Part shown: positions 25,248-33,520 of the stretch, one piece after another
Layout: every line of letters begins with the position of its first letter
Numbering within the stretch: the first letter of the stretch is position 1
Assembly (NCBI GenBank): GCA_017404515.1
Contig: JAFRCG010000021.1
Location: forward strand, 1 to 34,437
From: Candidatus Saccharimonadota bacterium
GTDB lineage: Bacteria > Patescibacteriota > Saccharimonadia > Saccharimonadales > Saccharimonadaceae
Direction of reading: 5' to 3'
Length of the DNA stretch: 34,437 nt
Position numbers and translations under genes: made by a program
Notes under the pieces: generated by a model
Database searches by the model: none
Told to the model about the DNA's origin: nothing
What the model saw: only the letters and a program-made list of their open reading frames with translations

Positions 25248-25252
25248 GTCAA
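25224..25252 (-). promoter_or_regulatory. Promoter of the nrdDG-iscSU operon
   Basis: On the minus strand TTGACA (25252-25247), exactly 17 nt, then TAAAAT (25229-25224). One NrdR box lies between -35 and -10 and the other just downstream, so bound NrdR would block the polymerase. The 5' UTR is about 80 nt. Confidence 0.85.
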
Positions 25253-25271
25253 TACTAAATATGCTTAATTT

Positions 25272-25290
25272 TGTTGTAATTTTTACAACA
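25272..25290. repeat. 8-bp inverted repeat in the nrdD upstream region
   Basis: TGTTGTAA and TTACAACA with a 3-nt loop. It could be an operator or a weak terminator. It is not needed to explain either neighbouring promoter. Confidence 0.4.
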
Positions 25291-25341
25291 TTAGTATAAG
25301 GAGTAAAACAGAGGCGGCAGAGCGTGATATAATAGATGAAG

Positions 25342-25533
25342 ATGCAAAAATATAATCAACGAAATACCTATCAGCCAAAACTTTGTTGGGTGGGAGATAC
25401 CCAAAAGATTTGTTATGCCACAAGAGATGAGGCGGAGGTGGCAGCTAGAGTGGCGGAACATGACCATGGTGCGCCAAAGCTTTCAGTATATAAATGTGAA
25501 TTTGGAGATCACTACCACCTCTCATCTAAGTAG
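25342..25533 (+). CDS. Small hypothetical protein (63 aa)
   Basis: The 63-65 aa product contains CWVGDTQKICYATRDEA, an Ala/Glu-rich helix and YKCEFGDHYHLSSK, with Cys and His residues that could bind a metal. The family is not recognised. TATAAT at 25328-25333 is so close that the ATG at 25336 would be at or before the transcript start; the ATG at 25342 fits a leaderless message. It is divergent from nrdD and convergent with the cutinase gene, whose stop begins right after this one. Confidence 0.65.
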   Translation: MQKYNQRNTYQPKLCWVGDTQKICYATRDEAEVAARVAEHDHGAPKLSVYKCEFGDHYHLSSK

Positions 25534-27546
25534 CTAGCGGATGCCAGATTTTGGGGCGAGAATGGTAGCTGGCTGTTTGCTGCTAGCAGAATCTTTGGCT
25601 GGTGCGTCTATATCGATGGTAAAGGAAACGGGCTCGCCAATTTGTCCAGAGTTAGAGATTGGGGTAATAGTAATGGTAGAAGATCTTGTGAAGTCGGTGA
25701 TTTGGAGACTGGTTTGATTGGTTGCTCCTAAAATAGCTCCATCTACGGAAACGAATACTCCCGCAGTGTCTTCGCCAAGAGAATAGCTAAGATTTAGGGT
25801 AGTACTATCCAGTGAATAATTTAGATTAGATATGCTAGGTAGGGCCGACATAGAAGATGTGACGGAGAGCAAGGCGGAGGCAGTGCTAGATTGGCCGCTG
25901 GAATTGGTGGCTTTGAATTGAATGAAACCAGAACTTGGCTGATTATAAACTTTAGAAATGCTTGGGCCGGTACTGGTAGATTCAAAAACTCCATCAAAAT
26001 CTAAATCCCACTCGTATTTGACGATGTTACCATCGGTGGTGACGGTGAAAGTGATTTCGTCGCCAACCAGACCATAGTAATTTGAAAGGCTAAAATTAGC
26101 ATTAGGGCGAAGTAAGAGATAATCGGTGCTGAGGCTATCAGTAGTTGTAAATATTGCGCCGCCAGTCAGGGTAGTAATATTGTCATAGAAACTAGCACTG
26201 CCAGTGGTATTAACTACATAGATGTTTACTGGATCGATTTCAAGGGAGCGTTTTACTACTTGTTCTAGAGTAGTGCCATCGCGATCTGGTGACAAAAAAG
26301 TAGCGTCAGTTAAGACAATAATTGATTTGGTGGCATTAGGTTTCCAATGCTGTTCATTCATGATGGTGAGGAGTGCAGAGAGCGCTGATTCTGGCTCGTC
26401 TCCTCCGCCGGCTAATTTGATGTGTCCAATAAGATCGCAGAACTCTTCATAGGTGGCGCCAAGGTCTAGCATTTTGATAGGGGTGGCATATTCGGGCCTA
26501 GCATTACTGGTTGCATCGATTAGATCCCCGTAGGTATAAAGAGCGATACGCCCACCGCCGTCGATAGTTTCTTTGGCTAGACGCTTAGCTTCATTGATGT
26601 AATTGCGGATATGTGTAGTCATAGAGGTAGTATGATCAATCAAAAAGACGGTGTCACGATTGGAATAGGCAGTAGTCTTGGCGGAAGTTTTCTTGAAAGT
26701 GGTTTTTAGCTTCTCGATGATGATGTTGGCGGCGGATTGAAAATGCCCGTCTGATACATAATTAAGATGCCCAGCTTTTAGGGCGCTGTCTATAGCATTG
26801 TCAAAGACATCTGCTGTAGAGAAGTCAACGGTGAACTCTAACCCGGCGCCACACATGAAATCTTTGTTATTACACCAGAGACCAATTTTGCCAGCCCAGC
26901 TAGAAGGCTCATATGGCTTTTTGCCGCCAAGGATACCTTCAGAAGTATTACAGTTGGGAGCAAAAACGCGGTAGTCTGATAGATTTTCACCTCGACAAGC
27001 CGGTGGGAAAAGACCTTTCCCTTCTGGCAAATACAAGTATGGATCACCAAAGGTGGCAGAGTAGATAACTTTGTTTGGATCTAAATCTGGTATAGAGTCC
27101 GTCATTACCATGGCTCCTTGGGAATAGCCACCAAGGACAAATTTAGTGTTTTTGCAGAGGTTGCTAGTTTGGCTGATGTAGGATTTTAGCTCGGTTTTTC
27201 CCTGTCTGACGCTATTTCCAAAATCAAAAGCTCTGCCAGCGGAAATTTTGGCGCCGATAGCCGAGATTGTATCCATAGCAATAGCTGGGTACTGCCCTCC
27301 TCCGTAAGAGGCTGAACCCAGCTCATAGAAGCTATATTTTAGTCCTAATGAAGCTTTGCGGAGCACTGTTTCGATAGATGACTTGAAGCTGGAATATTCG
27401 GCAGCTCCAAGTGATTGGCCAGAGCCTCTGGCAAAGATAAATTTTACATCATCACAGCTTTGCGCTGATATTGGTGTAGCTAAGGGGAGTGAGACGACAG
27501 TGAAGGCTACAGCACTGGCGGCTATTAATGCGATAATTCTACGCAT
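25534..27546 (-). CDS. Secreted cutinase-like serine esterase fused to von Willebrand A and PKD domains
   Basis: This 670-aa protein has a Sec signal peptide (residues 1-28, SLPLATPISAQS). Residues about 30-285 are a cutinase-family alpha/beta hydrolase: GYSQGA with Ser142, Asp229 between the paired cysteines 225 and 232 (WCNNKDFMC), and His260 in GHLNY, so the triad is complete. Residues about 296-475 form a vWA domain with a MIDAS motif DHTTS (304-308) and TDAT (413-416). Residues about 483-562 are PKD-like (YEWDLDFDG), and a further beta domain follows. Cutinases in Actinobacteria act on lipids and esters of the mycolate envelope. In an epibiont this enzyme could attack host surface lipids, with vWA and PKD as adhesion modules. 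GGAGG precedes the ATG. Confidence 0.88.
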   Translation of the reverse strand: MRRIIALIAASAVAFTVVSLPLATPISAQSCDDVKFIFARGSGQSLGAAEYSSFKSSIETVLRKASLGLKYSFYELGSASYGGGQYPAIAMDTISAIGAKISAGRAFDFGNSVRQGKTELKSYISQTSNLCKNTKFVLGGYSQGAMVMTDSIPDLDPNKVIYSATFGDPYLYLPEGKGLFPPACRGENLSDYRVFAPNCNTSEGILGGKKPYEPSSWAGKIGLWCNNKDFMCGAGLEFTVDFSTADVFDNAIDSALKAGHLNYVSDGHFQSAANIIIEKLKTTFKKTSAKTTAYSNRDTVFLIDHTTSMTTHIRNYINEAKRLAKETIDGGGRIALYTYGDLIDATSNARPEYATPIKMLDLGATYEEFCDLIGHIKLAGGGDEPESALSALLTIMNEQHWKPNATKSIIVLTDATFLSPDRDGTTLEQVVKRSLEIDPVNIYVVNTTGSASFYDNITTLTGGAIFTTTDSLSTDYLLLRPNANFSLSNYYGLVGDEITFTVTTDGNIVKYEWDLDFDGVFESTSTGPSISKVYNQPSSGFIQFKATNSSGQSSTASALLSVTSSMSALPSISNLNYSLDSTTLNLSYSLGEDTAGVFVSVDGAILGATNQTSLQITDFTRSSTITITPISNSGQIGEPVSFTIDIDAPAKDSASSKQPATILAPKSGIR

Positions 27547-27574
27547 AATCCTCCTATTGTTAAAGATACTTTCT

Positions 27575-27604
27575 AGTATAAGTAAAGAATGTCATCCTGT
27601 TCAA
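27575..27604 (-). promoter_or_regulatory. Promoter of the cutinase-like gene
   Basis: On the minus strand TTGAAC (27604-27599), an 18-nt spacer, TATACT (27580-27575). It overlaps one end of a short repeat (27602-27619) that also occurs at 29832-29849. Confidence 0.5.
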
Positions 27605-27684
27605 GCATGAGCTCGATAGTTTTTTGAAATTTCCAAATAAGTAGTCTTTTGCTATAATAAAATAAATTGAAGAATGGAGGAATC

Positions 27685-28239
27685 ATGCCGGACAAAGCTA
27701 AAGGAATGAGTTGGGACGAATATTTTATGAGTATTGCGGATGTGGTGGCGTCAAAGAGCAAAGATCCTTCTTCTAAGAATGGCTGCGTAATTGTAGATAG
27801 TAAACATCGTCCAGTGTCTTTTGGTTATAATGGTATGTTACAAGGGGCAGACGAGAGTAAAATGACCTTGACAGAGCGACCAATGAAATATTATTTTTCT
27901 ATTCATTCAGAGATGAATGCACTGCTTTTTGCCAAGCGTGATGTTTCTGGCTGCACACTGTATAACAAAATGGCTTCCTGCGAAAACTGCCTAAAATACT
28001 GCCTCCAAGCCGGTATTACCAGATTTGTGTATAAACAATTTCGGGTGAATTCTTTTACATCCGACAAGAAAAAATCAATGAATACTATTGATACAGATGA
28101 AGCGGTAATTAGGATGTTGGCCTCGATGCCACATGTAGAGACGCTAAATATCTCTAATGGTAATACTTATATTGAAGATATCTTGGAGTCTTACGAAAAG
28201 GACTCTGCAGAATACAAACGCCTCACAAAGTGGCTATAG
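27685..28239 (+). CDS. dCMP/cytidine deaminase-like protein (ComEB family)
   Basis: This 184-aa zinc-dependent deaminase has SIHSEMNALLF (zinc His and catalytic Glu) and MASCENCLKYCL (Cys pair). The N-terminal half carries SSKNGCVIVD and SFGYNGM, as in dCMP deaminases, which give dUMP for thymidylate synthesis. The extended C-terminus (about 110-184) is not typical. The ATG at 27685 was chosen because GGAGG is 4 nt upstream; a TTG at 27667 lacks an SD. TATAAT stands at 27653-27658. Its neighbours ung, tdk and tmk fit a role in the dUTP/dTTP balance. Confidence 0.85.
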   Translation: MPDKAKGMSWDEYFMSIADVVASKSKDPSSKNGCVIVDSKHRPVSFGYNGMLQGADESKMTLTERPMKYYFSIHSEMNALLFAKRDVSGCTLYNKMASCENCLKYCLQAGITRFVYKQFRVNSFTSDKKKSMNTIDTDEAVIRMLASMPHVETLNISNGNTYIEDILESYEKDSAEYKRLTKWL

Positions 28240-29798
28240 ATATTCTATCAAGTCGGGGTTTAGATGCTCAAGGAAATTACGCTTTTTTGTTTCCTGGCTT
28301 GGTCTAACGGTTTTAGATAAGATGTAGAGCTTTTCTTTGGGGCGAGTAAGGGCAACATAAAATAATCTAGCTTCGTCTTCAAAGATGGTTTTGGTGTTAT
28401 CTCCAAAAATTTCAAAAAGTCCATTGGTTTTGTCTTTGCTGGGGAATTTGTTGGCGTCTATCTCTAGCAAAATAACGATGATTCTAGACCTTTAGAGCGA
28501 TGGATGGTAGAAAAAGTGATTAGTTCGCTTTCTTTTTCGGTGATAATTCTGTTTTTGATAAGGTACTTAGTGATAGTTTGATAAAAAGACGCTAGTGACC
28601 AACCAGCAAAAGATAAATCATTGTTGCGATGAAGAATTTTGATGGTTTTCCCGGGGTGAGCCTTGATGATTTCGGCGACAAGGTTAAGATAATTTTTGAG
28701 GAGTAGTGGCTCAGATTTTAGAAAAGCGGATGAATTTTCGATTTTGGGAAAATTAGATTCTAATTTTCCAATATCTTTGATGAAAATTTTTGCACCTTTG
28801 ATTTTACTCTTGGCTTTGCAACCTTGGTAATCATTTAGGATAGAGGACATAAAAAAGTTGGCAGATTTGACGATTTTCTTGTCGCTGCGATAATTGGTGG
28901 GAATAAAAAGTCTGCAAGAATCTTCTGAAAAGAAATGCGTAAAATGCTGAAAATACTTTACATCTGAGCCGGCAAAACGATTGATGGCTTGCCAATCGTC
29001 GCCAACAACTAGGAGATGGGCGGTAGGATTAGTGCGTCTTAGAGACTTGATGAGTTCTAGAAAAAGTAAGGAAAAATCCTGGTATTCATCTACAAGAATA
29101 TAGCTATATTTTTCGGCTTCGAGTTGCAGTTTGCTGGCCTCAGCGATAAGTTGGTTGAAATTAAGATGGTCGCGCCGCCGGAGTTCTTCTTGATAATCAT
29201 AAAAAATATGTTCTAATTTAATTAGAGTGGTCTTTTGCTCTGAGTCTGGGAGATTTTGGATAGCTTGACTGAGCTTGGAATAATCTAAAAAATACAGCTG
29301 TTCGGCACGGATAATAAACTGTTTGGTAAGAGTAAATAATTCCGATATTTGGTCCTTAGAAGTGGCAGATTTTTTGAGGCAGTTAAAAATAATTTGGTCT
29401 TCTTCCCTGGCGGTGAGGAGCCGATTTTTTAGAGAGCGATTTCCGCCGAGCATCTTATATGCGTAAGCGTGAAAGGTGGTAGCAATTTGGCACTTTTGTG
29501 ACAGAATTGGCTGGTCTTGATACTGAATCTTTTGTAGGCGTTCATTAATTTCTGTGCAGGCTTTACGATTAAAAGCAAATACAATGATTTCTGATGGGGG
29601 GATATTATCATGAGTAATGAGGTAAATGATTTTGGCAACAAGTGTGCGGGTTTTGCCAGAGCCGGCGCGAGCTGTAACAATGGTGTTCTGGTGTGAATCC
29701 AAAATAATAGCCGCTTGGTGCTTGTCTAGAGTATAGCTTTTCCCATCTTCGGAAATATTGTCCTGAAACCATTTTTGGACAGACTTTATGCCTTTCAT
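28234..29798 (-). pseudogene. UvrD-like DNA helicase, split by a frameshift
   Basis: The N-terminal part (29798-28464, 444 aa) has TARAGSGKTRTL (Walker A), LVDEYQDFS (Walker B), VVGDDWQAINRFAGSD and ends in FSTIHRSKGLE followed by a stop six codons later. The C-terminal part (28470-28234, -1 frame) continues with ILLEIDANKFPSKD and FYVALTRPKEKLYIL (motif VI). The frames would join at about 28474 if one base were restored (KGLE then IIVILLEID). No slippery heptamer is visible, so a deletion mutation, or an assembly error, is more likely than programmed frameshifting. The real start is probably the ATG at 29798, 6 nt after TATACT (leaderless). Confidence 0.85.
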
Positions 29799-29878
29799 AG
29801 CTAGAGTATAGATAGTATATTCTAAGCTATGCAAGCATGAGCCTGATAGATTTTTTATAAAAGCAATAGCGGTAAGAC

Positions 29879-30526
29879 TTACCAGTTTATTTCTGGGAGT
29901 TGATGCGACTTTAAGAATTCGTTGGTCTTGCTAAAATGATGATTGCCAAAAAATCCATAATGCGCAGAAAGTGGCGAAGGGTGCGGACTTTCCAAAATTA
30001 AGTGCTTTTGCTTATCTATGAGATTTGCTTTTGCCCTAGCGTCTCTGCCCCAAAGCAAGAAAACCAAATGCGGGCGAGTTTCATTTAGATATTTAATGAC
30101 AGCTTCGGTAAAAATTTCCCAGCCGTGTCCACGGTGAGAGCCAGCTCGGTGGGCTTCTACGGTGAGAGTATTGTTGAGTAATAAAACTCCTTGATCTTGC
30201 CAGCTAGTGAGGTTGCCGGTAGAGTTTTGGTGCTTGCCGATGTCGCTATCGATTTCTTTATAGATATTGACAAGTGAAGGCGGAATTGGCTGAGTGTCTG
30301 GTACGGAAAAAGCTAGACCGTGAGCGGCGCCTGGTGTATGGTAAGGATCTTGCCCAAGAATTACAACGGTAACTTTGTTTAGGTCGGTAGTGAAAGCACG
30401 AAAAACTTGTGCTTTTTTGGGAAAAATTTGTTTCTTTTCGTATTCGGCATGTAGAAAATTGCTTAGCTCTTTGAAATAAGGCTTGCTAAATTCTGATTCT
30501 AAAAACGGTTTCCAACTTTCGTGCAT
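29879..30526 (-). CDS. ung: Uracil-DNA glycosylase (family 1)
   Basis: This 215-aa enzyme removes uracil from DNA. It has VVILGQDPYHTPGAAHGLAF (55-73; Asp60 is the water-activating residue), the Ser/Thr-Asn motif in VLLLNNTLTV, FLLWGRDA, and the His loop HPSPLS. The ATG at 30526 was chosen because the 12-codon extension upstream reads through the promoter. TATAAT at 30539-30534 lies 7 nt before it. The gene is divergent from tdk. Confidence 0.93.
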   Translation of the reverse strand: MHESWKPFLESEFSKPYFKELSNFLHAEYEKKQIFPKKAQVFRAFTTDLNKVTVVILGQDPYHTPGAAHGLAFSVPDTQPIPPSLVNIYKEIDSDIGKHQNSTGNLTSWQDQGVLLLNNTLTVEAHRAGSHRGHGWEIFTEAVIKYLNETRPHLVFLLWGRDARAKANLIDKQKHLILESPHPSPLSAHYGFFGNHHFSKTNEFLKSHQLPEINW

Positions 30527-30533
30527 TAAATAT

Positions 30534-30549
30534 ATTATACTGATATAAT
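30534..30549. promoter_or_regulatory. Back-to-back -10 boxes of ung and tdk
   Basis: TATAAT on the minus strand (30539-30534, for ung) and TATAAT on the plus strand (30544-30549, for tdk) are 4 bp apart. Each stands 6-7 nt from its ATG, so both messages should be leaderless. Both genes share 29 bp of intergenic DNA, and the -35 of each would lie in the coding start of the other. Confidence 0.65.
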
Positions 30550-30555
30550 GTAGAT

Positions 30556-31146
30556 ATGGCAAAACTATATTTTAGATATGGGGCAATGGGGTGTGGCAAA
30601 ACAATGCAACTTTTGCAAGTGGCGTTTAATTACGAAGAACGCGGACATAAAGTTTGCGTGATGAAGCCAGCGACGGATACAAAAAATGGTACAAAACTTT
30701 TGACTAGGATTGGTCCAGAACGAGAGACGGATTTTTGTTTTGAAAAAGATTCGGATTTGTTTAATTTTGTAAAAGAAAATTTTTCGGATGCGCACTGTGT
30801 GCTAGTTGACGAAGCACAGTTTTTGACACAGGAACAGGTAGATCAGCTGATGATGATTACGATAAAACTTGATATTCCGGTTATGGCATATGGACTAAGA
30901 TTGAATTTTAAGCGTGAAGCGGGCGGATTTGATGGCGCAACACGGCTTCTTCAGATTGCGCATGATATTGAGGAGATTAAAACGATTTGCGAATGTGGTA
31001 AAAAAGCAACATATAATGCGCGATTTGTAAATGGAAAGATGGTGGCGGACGGACCGGATATCCTGATTGATGATGGCAAGAGTGAAATTACCTATAAGGC
31101 GATTTGTCCGGCATGTTATCAAAAACATCTAGAAGGGAGAAAGTAA
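30556..31146 (+). CDS. tdk: Thymidine kinase
   Basis: This 196-aa type II thymidine kinase has YGAMGCGKT (8-16, P-loop), LVDEAQFLT (Walker B, about 85-93), the lasso-region YGLRLNFK, and a zinc site made of CECGKK and CPACYQKH. It phosphorylates salvaged thymidine. Its TAA and the tmk start overlap as TAATG, so the next step (dTMP to dTDP) is translated from the same message. No SD is present; TATAAT is 6 nt before the ATG. Confidence 0.95.
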   Translation: MAKLYFRYGAMGCGKTMQLLQVAFNYEERGHKVCVMKPATDTKNGTKLLTRIGPERETDFCFEKDSDLFNFVKENFSDAHCVLVDEAQFLTQEQVDQLMMITIKLDIPVMAYGLRLNFKREAGGFDGATRLLQIAHDIEEIKTICECGKKATYNARFVNGKMVADGPDILIDDGKSEITYKAICPACYQKHLEGRK

Positions 31147-31757
31147 TGTTTATCGTGATTGAGGGGCAAGATGCCACTGGCAAGGATACCCAAGCTGGAC
31201 TACTAGCGGAATATTTGCGTGGACAAGGCAAAAAAGTAGTGACATATTCCGAATCTGGTAATGGTAGCAAGGATGAGTTTATAAAAGCGGTGGCACATGT
31301 AAATTTGGATAAGAAATTTGATGCAGATATCAAATCTCACGCTTTGCTTTATCTAACAAATCGATACGAACAATGGAAAAAGTTGGCGGAGCCGGCACTA
31401 AAAAATGGAGATGTAGTAATTGTGACGAGAAATTGGCTTTCTACGCTAATTTATATGGGCTATGTAGGTGGAATGAGTAAAAATACAATCGTGAGATTAC
31501 ATAAGCTAATTATGCCGGAAAAATATTTTAGGCCGGATAAAATTGTGGTGTTTACGATTTCGGAGGCGGAGCAGGCAAAGAGGCTTGGCACGCAGGGGCG
31601 TACGGGAGAGATTTGGAAATCGAAGGGCGAAAGTTTTCAACAAAAATTAAATAATGCATACCTGAAAGTTATAAAAGAATATAATTTGCCAACACTTTCC
31701 GCGGAGGGGACAATTGAAGAAGTCTTTGCGAACCTTCGTAAATTATTTGAACTTTAG
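31146..31757 (+). CDS. tmk: Thymidylate kinase
   Basis: This 203-aa dTMP kinase has FIVIEGQDATGKDTQ (2-16, P-loop), the TRNWLST region (substrate DR-like motif) and a LID region around RLGTQGRTGEIW. The ATG at 31146 overlaps the tdk stop and has GGGAG upstream. Fourteen upstream codons in frame belong to the tdk region. The 3' end overlaps the convergent histidine kinase gene by 15 bp. Confidence 0.92.
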   Translation: MFIVIEGQDATGKDTQAGLLAEYLRGQGKKVVTYSESGNGSKDEFIKAVAHVNLDKKFDADIKSHALLYLTNRYEQWKKLAEPALKNGDVVIVTRNWLSTLIYMGYVGGMSKNTIVRLHKLIMPEKYFRPDKIVVFTISEAEQAKRLGTQGRTGEIWKSKGESFQQKLNNAYLKVIKEYNLPTLSAEGTIEEVFANLRKLFEL

Positions 31758-32759
31758 GACAAAAACATTGGTTTTGGATTCTTTGTCGACATAGGCGGAG
31801 AGTTCCCAGCCGTTTTTGTCAGCAATAGATTTAGCAATTGCAAGGCCAAGACCAACACCTTCGGCGGTTTTGTCGGTTTGATAGAAGCGATCAAAAAGGT
31901 GTGGAATCTTGGTTTCATCCATCGGTTTACCGTCTGAGACAATAGAGATGCGGTCTTTTTTAATATTGAAGCCAACGCAGTTTTTGCCGTATTTGATACC
32001 GTTATCGGTATAAATATTGAGGATTTGTTCAAGGGCCTGCTTATTGAGCTTAATATGGTCGGTATTTTTTATGCTACTGGATTTTGTGAGGATAATGCCC
32101 TTCTCTTCGGCTTTGGGGTCAAAGGCAGAAATAATATTATCAATTATTTTGTTAAGATTAACTTCTTTTAATTTGATTTCGTCGGTCACGGATTCGCTTC
32201 GGGCAAGAGCAAGTAGCTGATTATTCAGTTCTGCCAGATCCTCCGCCTTTTTGGCAACATTATCTAGCCATTTATTGTCTTTGATATCGGCGGCTTCAAG
32301 ATTAGCCTGAATAACAGCGAGTGGAGTTTTGATCTCGTGTGAGGCGTTGGCAATGAACTCTTTTTGGGCTTCATAGGCTTCGCGGACAGGTTGAATGGCT
32401 TTTTCGGCGAAGAAAAATGAAATGAAAAGTACGGCAATTTCTACAGCAACGCCGGTAACTAGCAAGCTGATTAGGAGAGCGCTTAACGAATCGTTCCGTT
32501 CAGCGTGGATACGCTCATCTAAAAAATTGTTAAAACGGATGGTTTCATCGGTCTGTTCATTGGCTGTAGGTTTGGCTGGTGGTTCAGCCTGCTGCGGAAC
32601 AGGCTGCTCGGTGGTGTTTTCCGGGCTGTACGGCATCATATCGCGGTGCTTAGATGCATTGGCGGCAATAAAATAAATACTTGAGAAAGCAACAGCAAGG
32701 ACGACAGTACTAGTCAAAAGGTTAGTTAAGATAAATTTGCGTTTTAGCTTTTTGAACAT
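31743..32759 (-). CDS. Sensor histidine kinase
   Basis: This 338-aa kinase has two transmembrane helices (about 14-33 and 95-118) around an extracytoplasmic loop rich in Pro, Gln and Glu. A HisKA domain carries NASHEIKTPLAVIQ (His141), and the HATPase domain has DNGIKYG, SDGKPM and GVGLGLAIAKSIAD. The loop is only about 60 residues, so it may sense the membrane or bind a small ligand. The start overlaps the end of the response regulator gene. Signal and targets are unknown. Confidence 0.92.
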   Translation of the reverse strand: MFKKLKRKFILTNLLTSTVVLAVAFSSIYFIAANASKHRDMMPYSPENTTEQPVPQQAEPPAKPTANEQTDETIRFNNFLDERIHAERNDSLSALLISLLVTGVAVEIAVLFISFFFAEKAIQPVREAYEAQKEFIANASHEIKTPLAVIQANLEAADIKDNKWLDNVAKKAEDLAELNNQLLALARSESVTDEIKLKEVNLNKIIDNIISAFDPKAEEKGIILTKSSSIKNTDHIKLNKQALEQILNIYTDNGIKYGKNCVGFNIKKDRISIVSDGKPMDETKIPHLFDRFYQTDKTAEGVGLGLAIAKSIADKNGWELSAYVDKESKTNVFVLKFK

Positions 32760-33406
32760 AATTTGTAGCCAAGGCTCCTGATAGTTTTAATTTTACATTT
32801 ACTATTTAGTTTCTTCAATTTTTTACGAAGGTAGCTAATATAAACTTCGACATAGTTTTCTTCTCCAATACTCTCCGTACCCCAGACATGAGCCAAGAGA
32901 TACTCTTTACTTTGAACATGATCTGGGTTTTTGAGCAGAGATTCCATAATGGCGGCTTCTTTTTCTGACAAATGGATATCATTGAGAGTGCGGTCTTTTA
33001 AATTGTAATACAGGTCTCCAAAACTGATGACCTTTTCGTCTTGCAGTGGTGGACGACGAATGAGCGCGCGAAGCCTAGCTACTAGCTCTGATGTCTTGAA
33101 AGGCTTGGCCAAGTAATCGTCGGCGCCAAAATTTAGACCTTTGATTTTGTCTTCCGCCTGAGATAGTGCAGAAAGCATAATAATAGGCGTCTTGATATTG
33201 CGTTCACGCAAAGTTTTTAGAATGTCAAAACCAGAGATTCCTGGCAGCATGACATCCAGCACGATGGCGTCATAAATTGGTTTAACTGCTAAATCTAGAC
33301 CTTCTTCTCCGTCCGCAGTCCAATCGACGGAAATGCCGGATTTGTCCAAGACATGAATTACGGCATCGGCTAGGAATTTTTCGTCTTCTACATATAATAT
33401 TCTCAT
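32744..33406 (-). CDS. OmpR/PhoB-type response regulator
   Basis: This 220-aa protein has an N-terminal receiver domain (MRILYVEDEKFL, phosphoacceptor Asp51 in IVLDVMLPG, conserved Lys in YLAKPF) and a C-terminal winged-helix DNA-binding domain (about 125-218). It is first in an operon with the histidine kinase, with a 16-nt overlap. TAGAAT at 33418-33413 lies 6 nt before the ATG, without an SD. Confidence 0.93.
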   Translation of the reverse strand: MRILYVEDEKFLADAVIHVLDKSGISVDWTADGEEGLDLAVKPIYDAIVLDVMLPGISGFDILKTLRERNIKTPIIMLSALSQAEDKIKGLNFGADDYLAKPFKTSELVARLRALIRRPPLQDEKVISFGDLYYNLKDRTLNDIHLSEKEAAIMESLLKNPDHVQSKEYLLAHVWGTESIGEENYVEVYISYLRKKLKKLNSKCKIKTIRSLGYKLCSKS

Positions 33407-33520
33407 GTTCTTATTCTACCTAGGTTTGCTTAAAGTTTTCTTAAAATGATATTTTATTCCTTAAAATTTACAGGGGTGGAAACCTTAAAATATAGTTTTA
33501 TTGTAACATAAATAAGTACG

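Noticed and set aside
28464-28480. Programmed ribosomal frameshift in the helicase gene
   Set aside because: No slippery X-XXY-YYZ heptamer and no downstream pseudoknot seen. A mutation or error is simpler.
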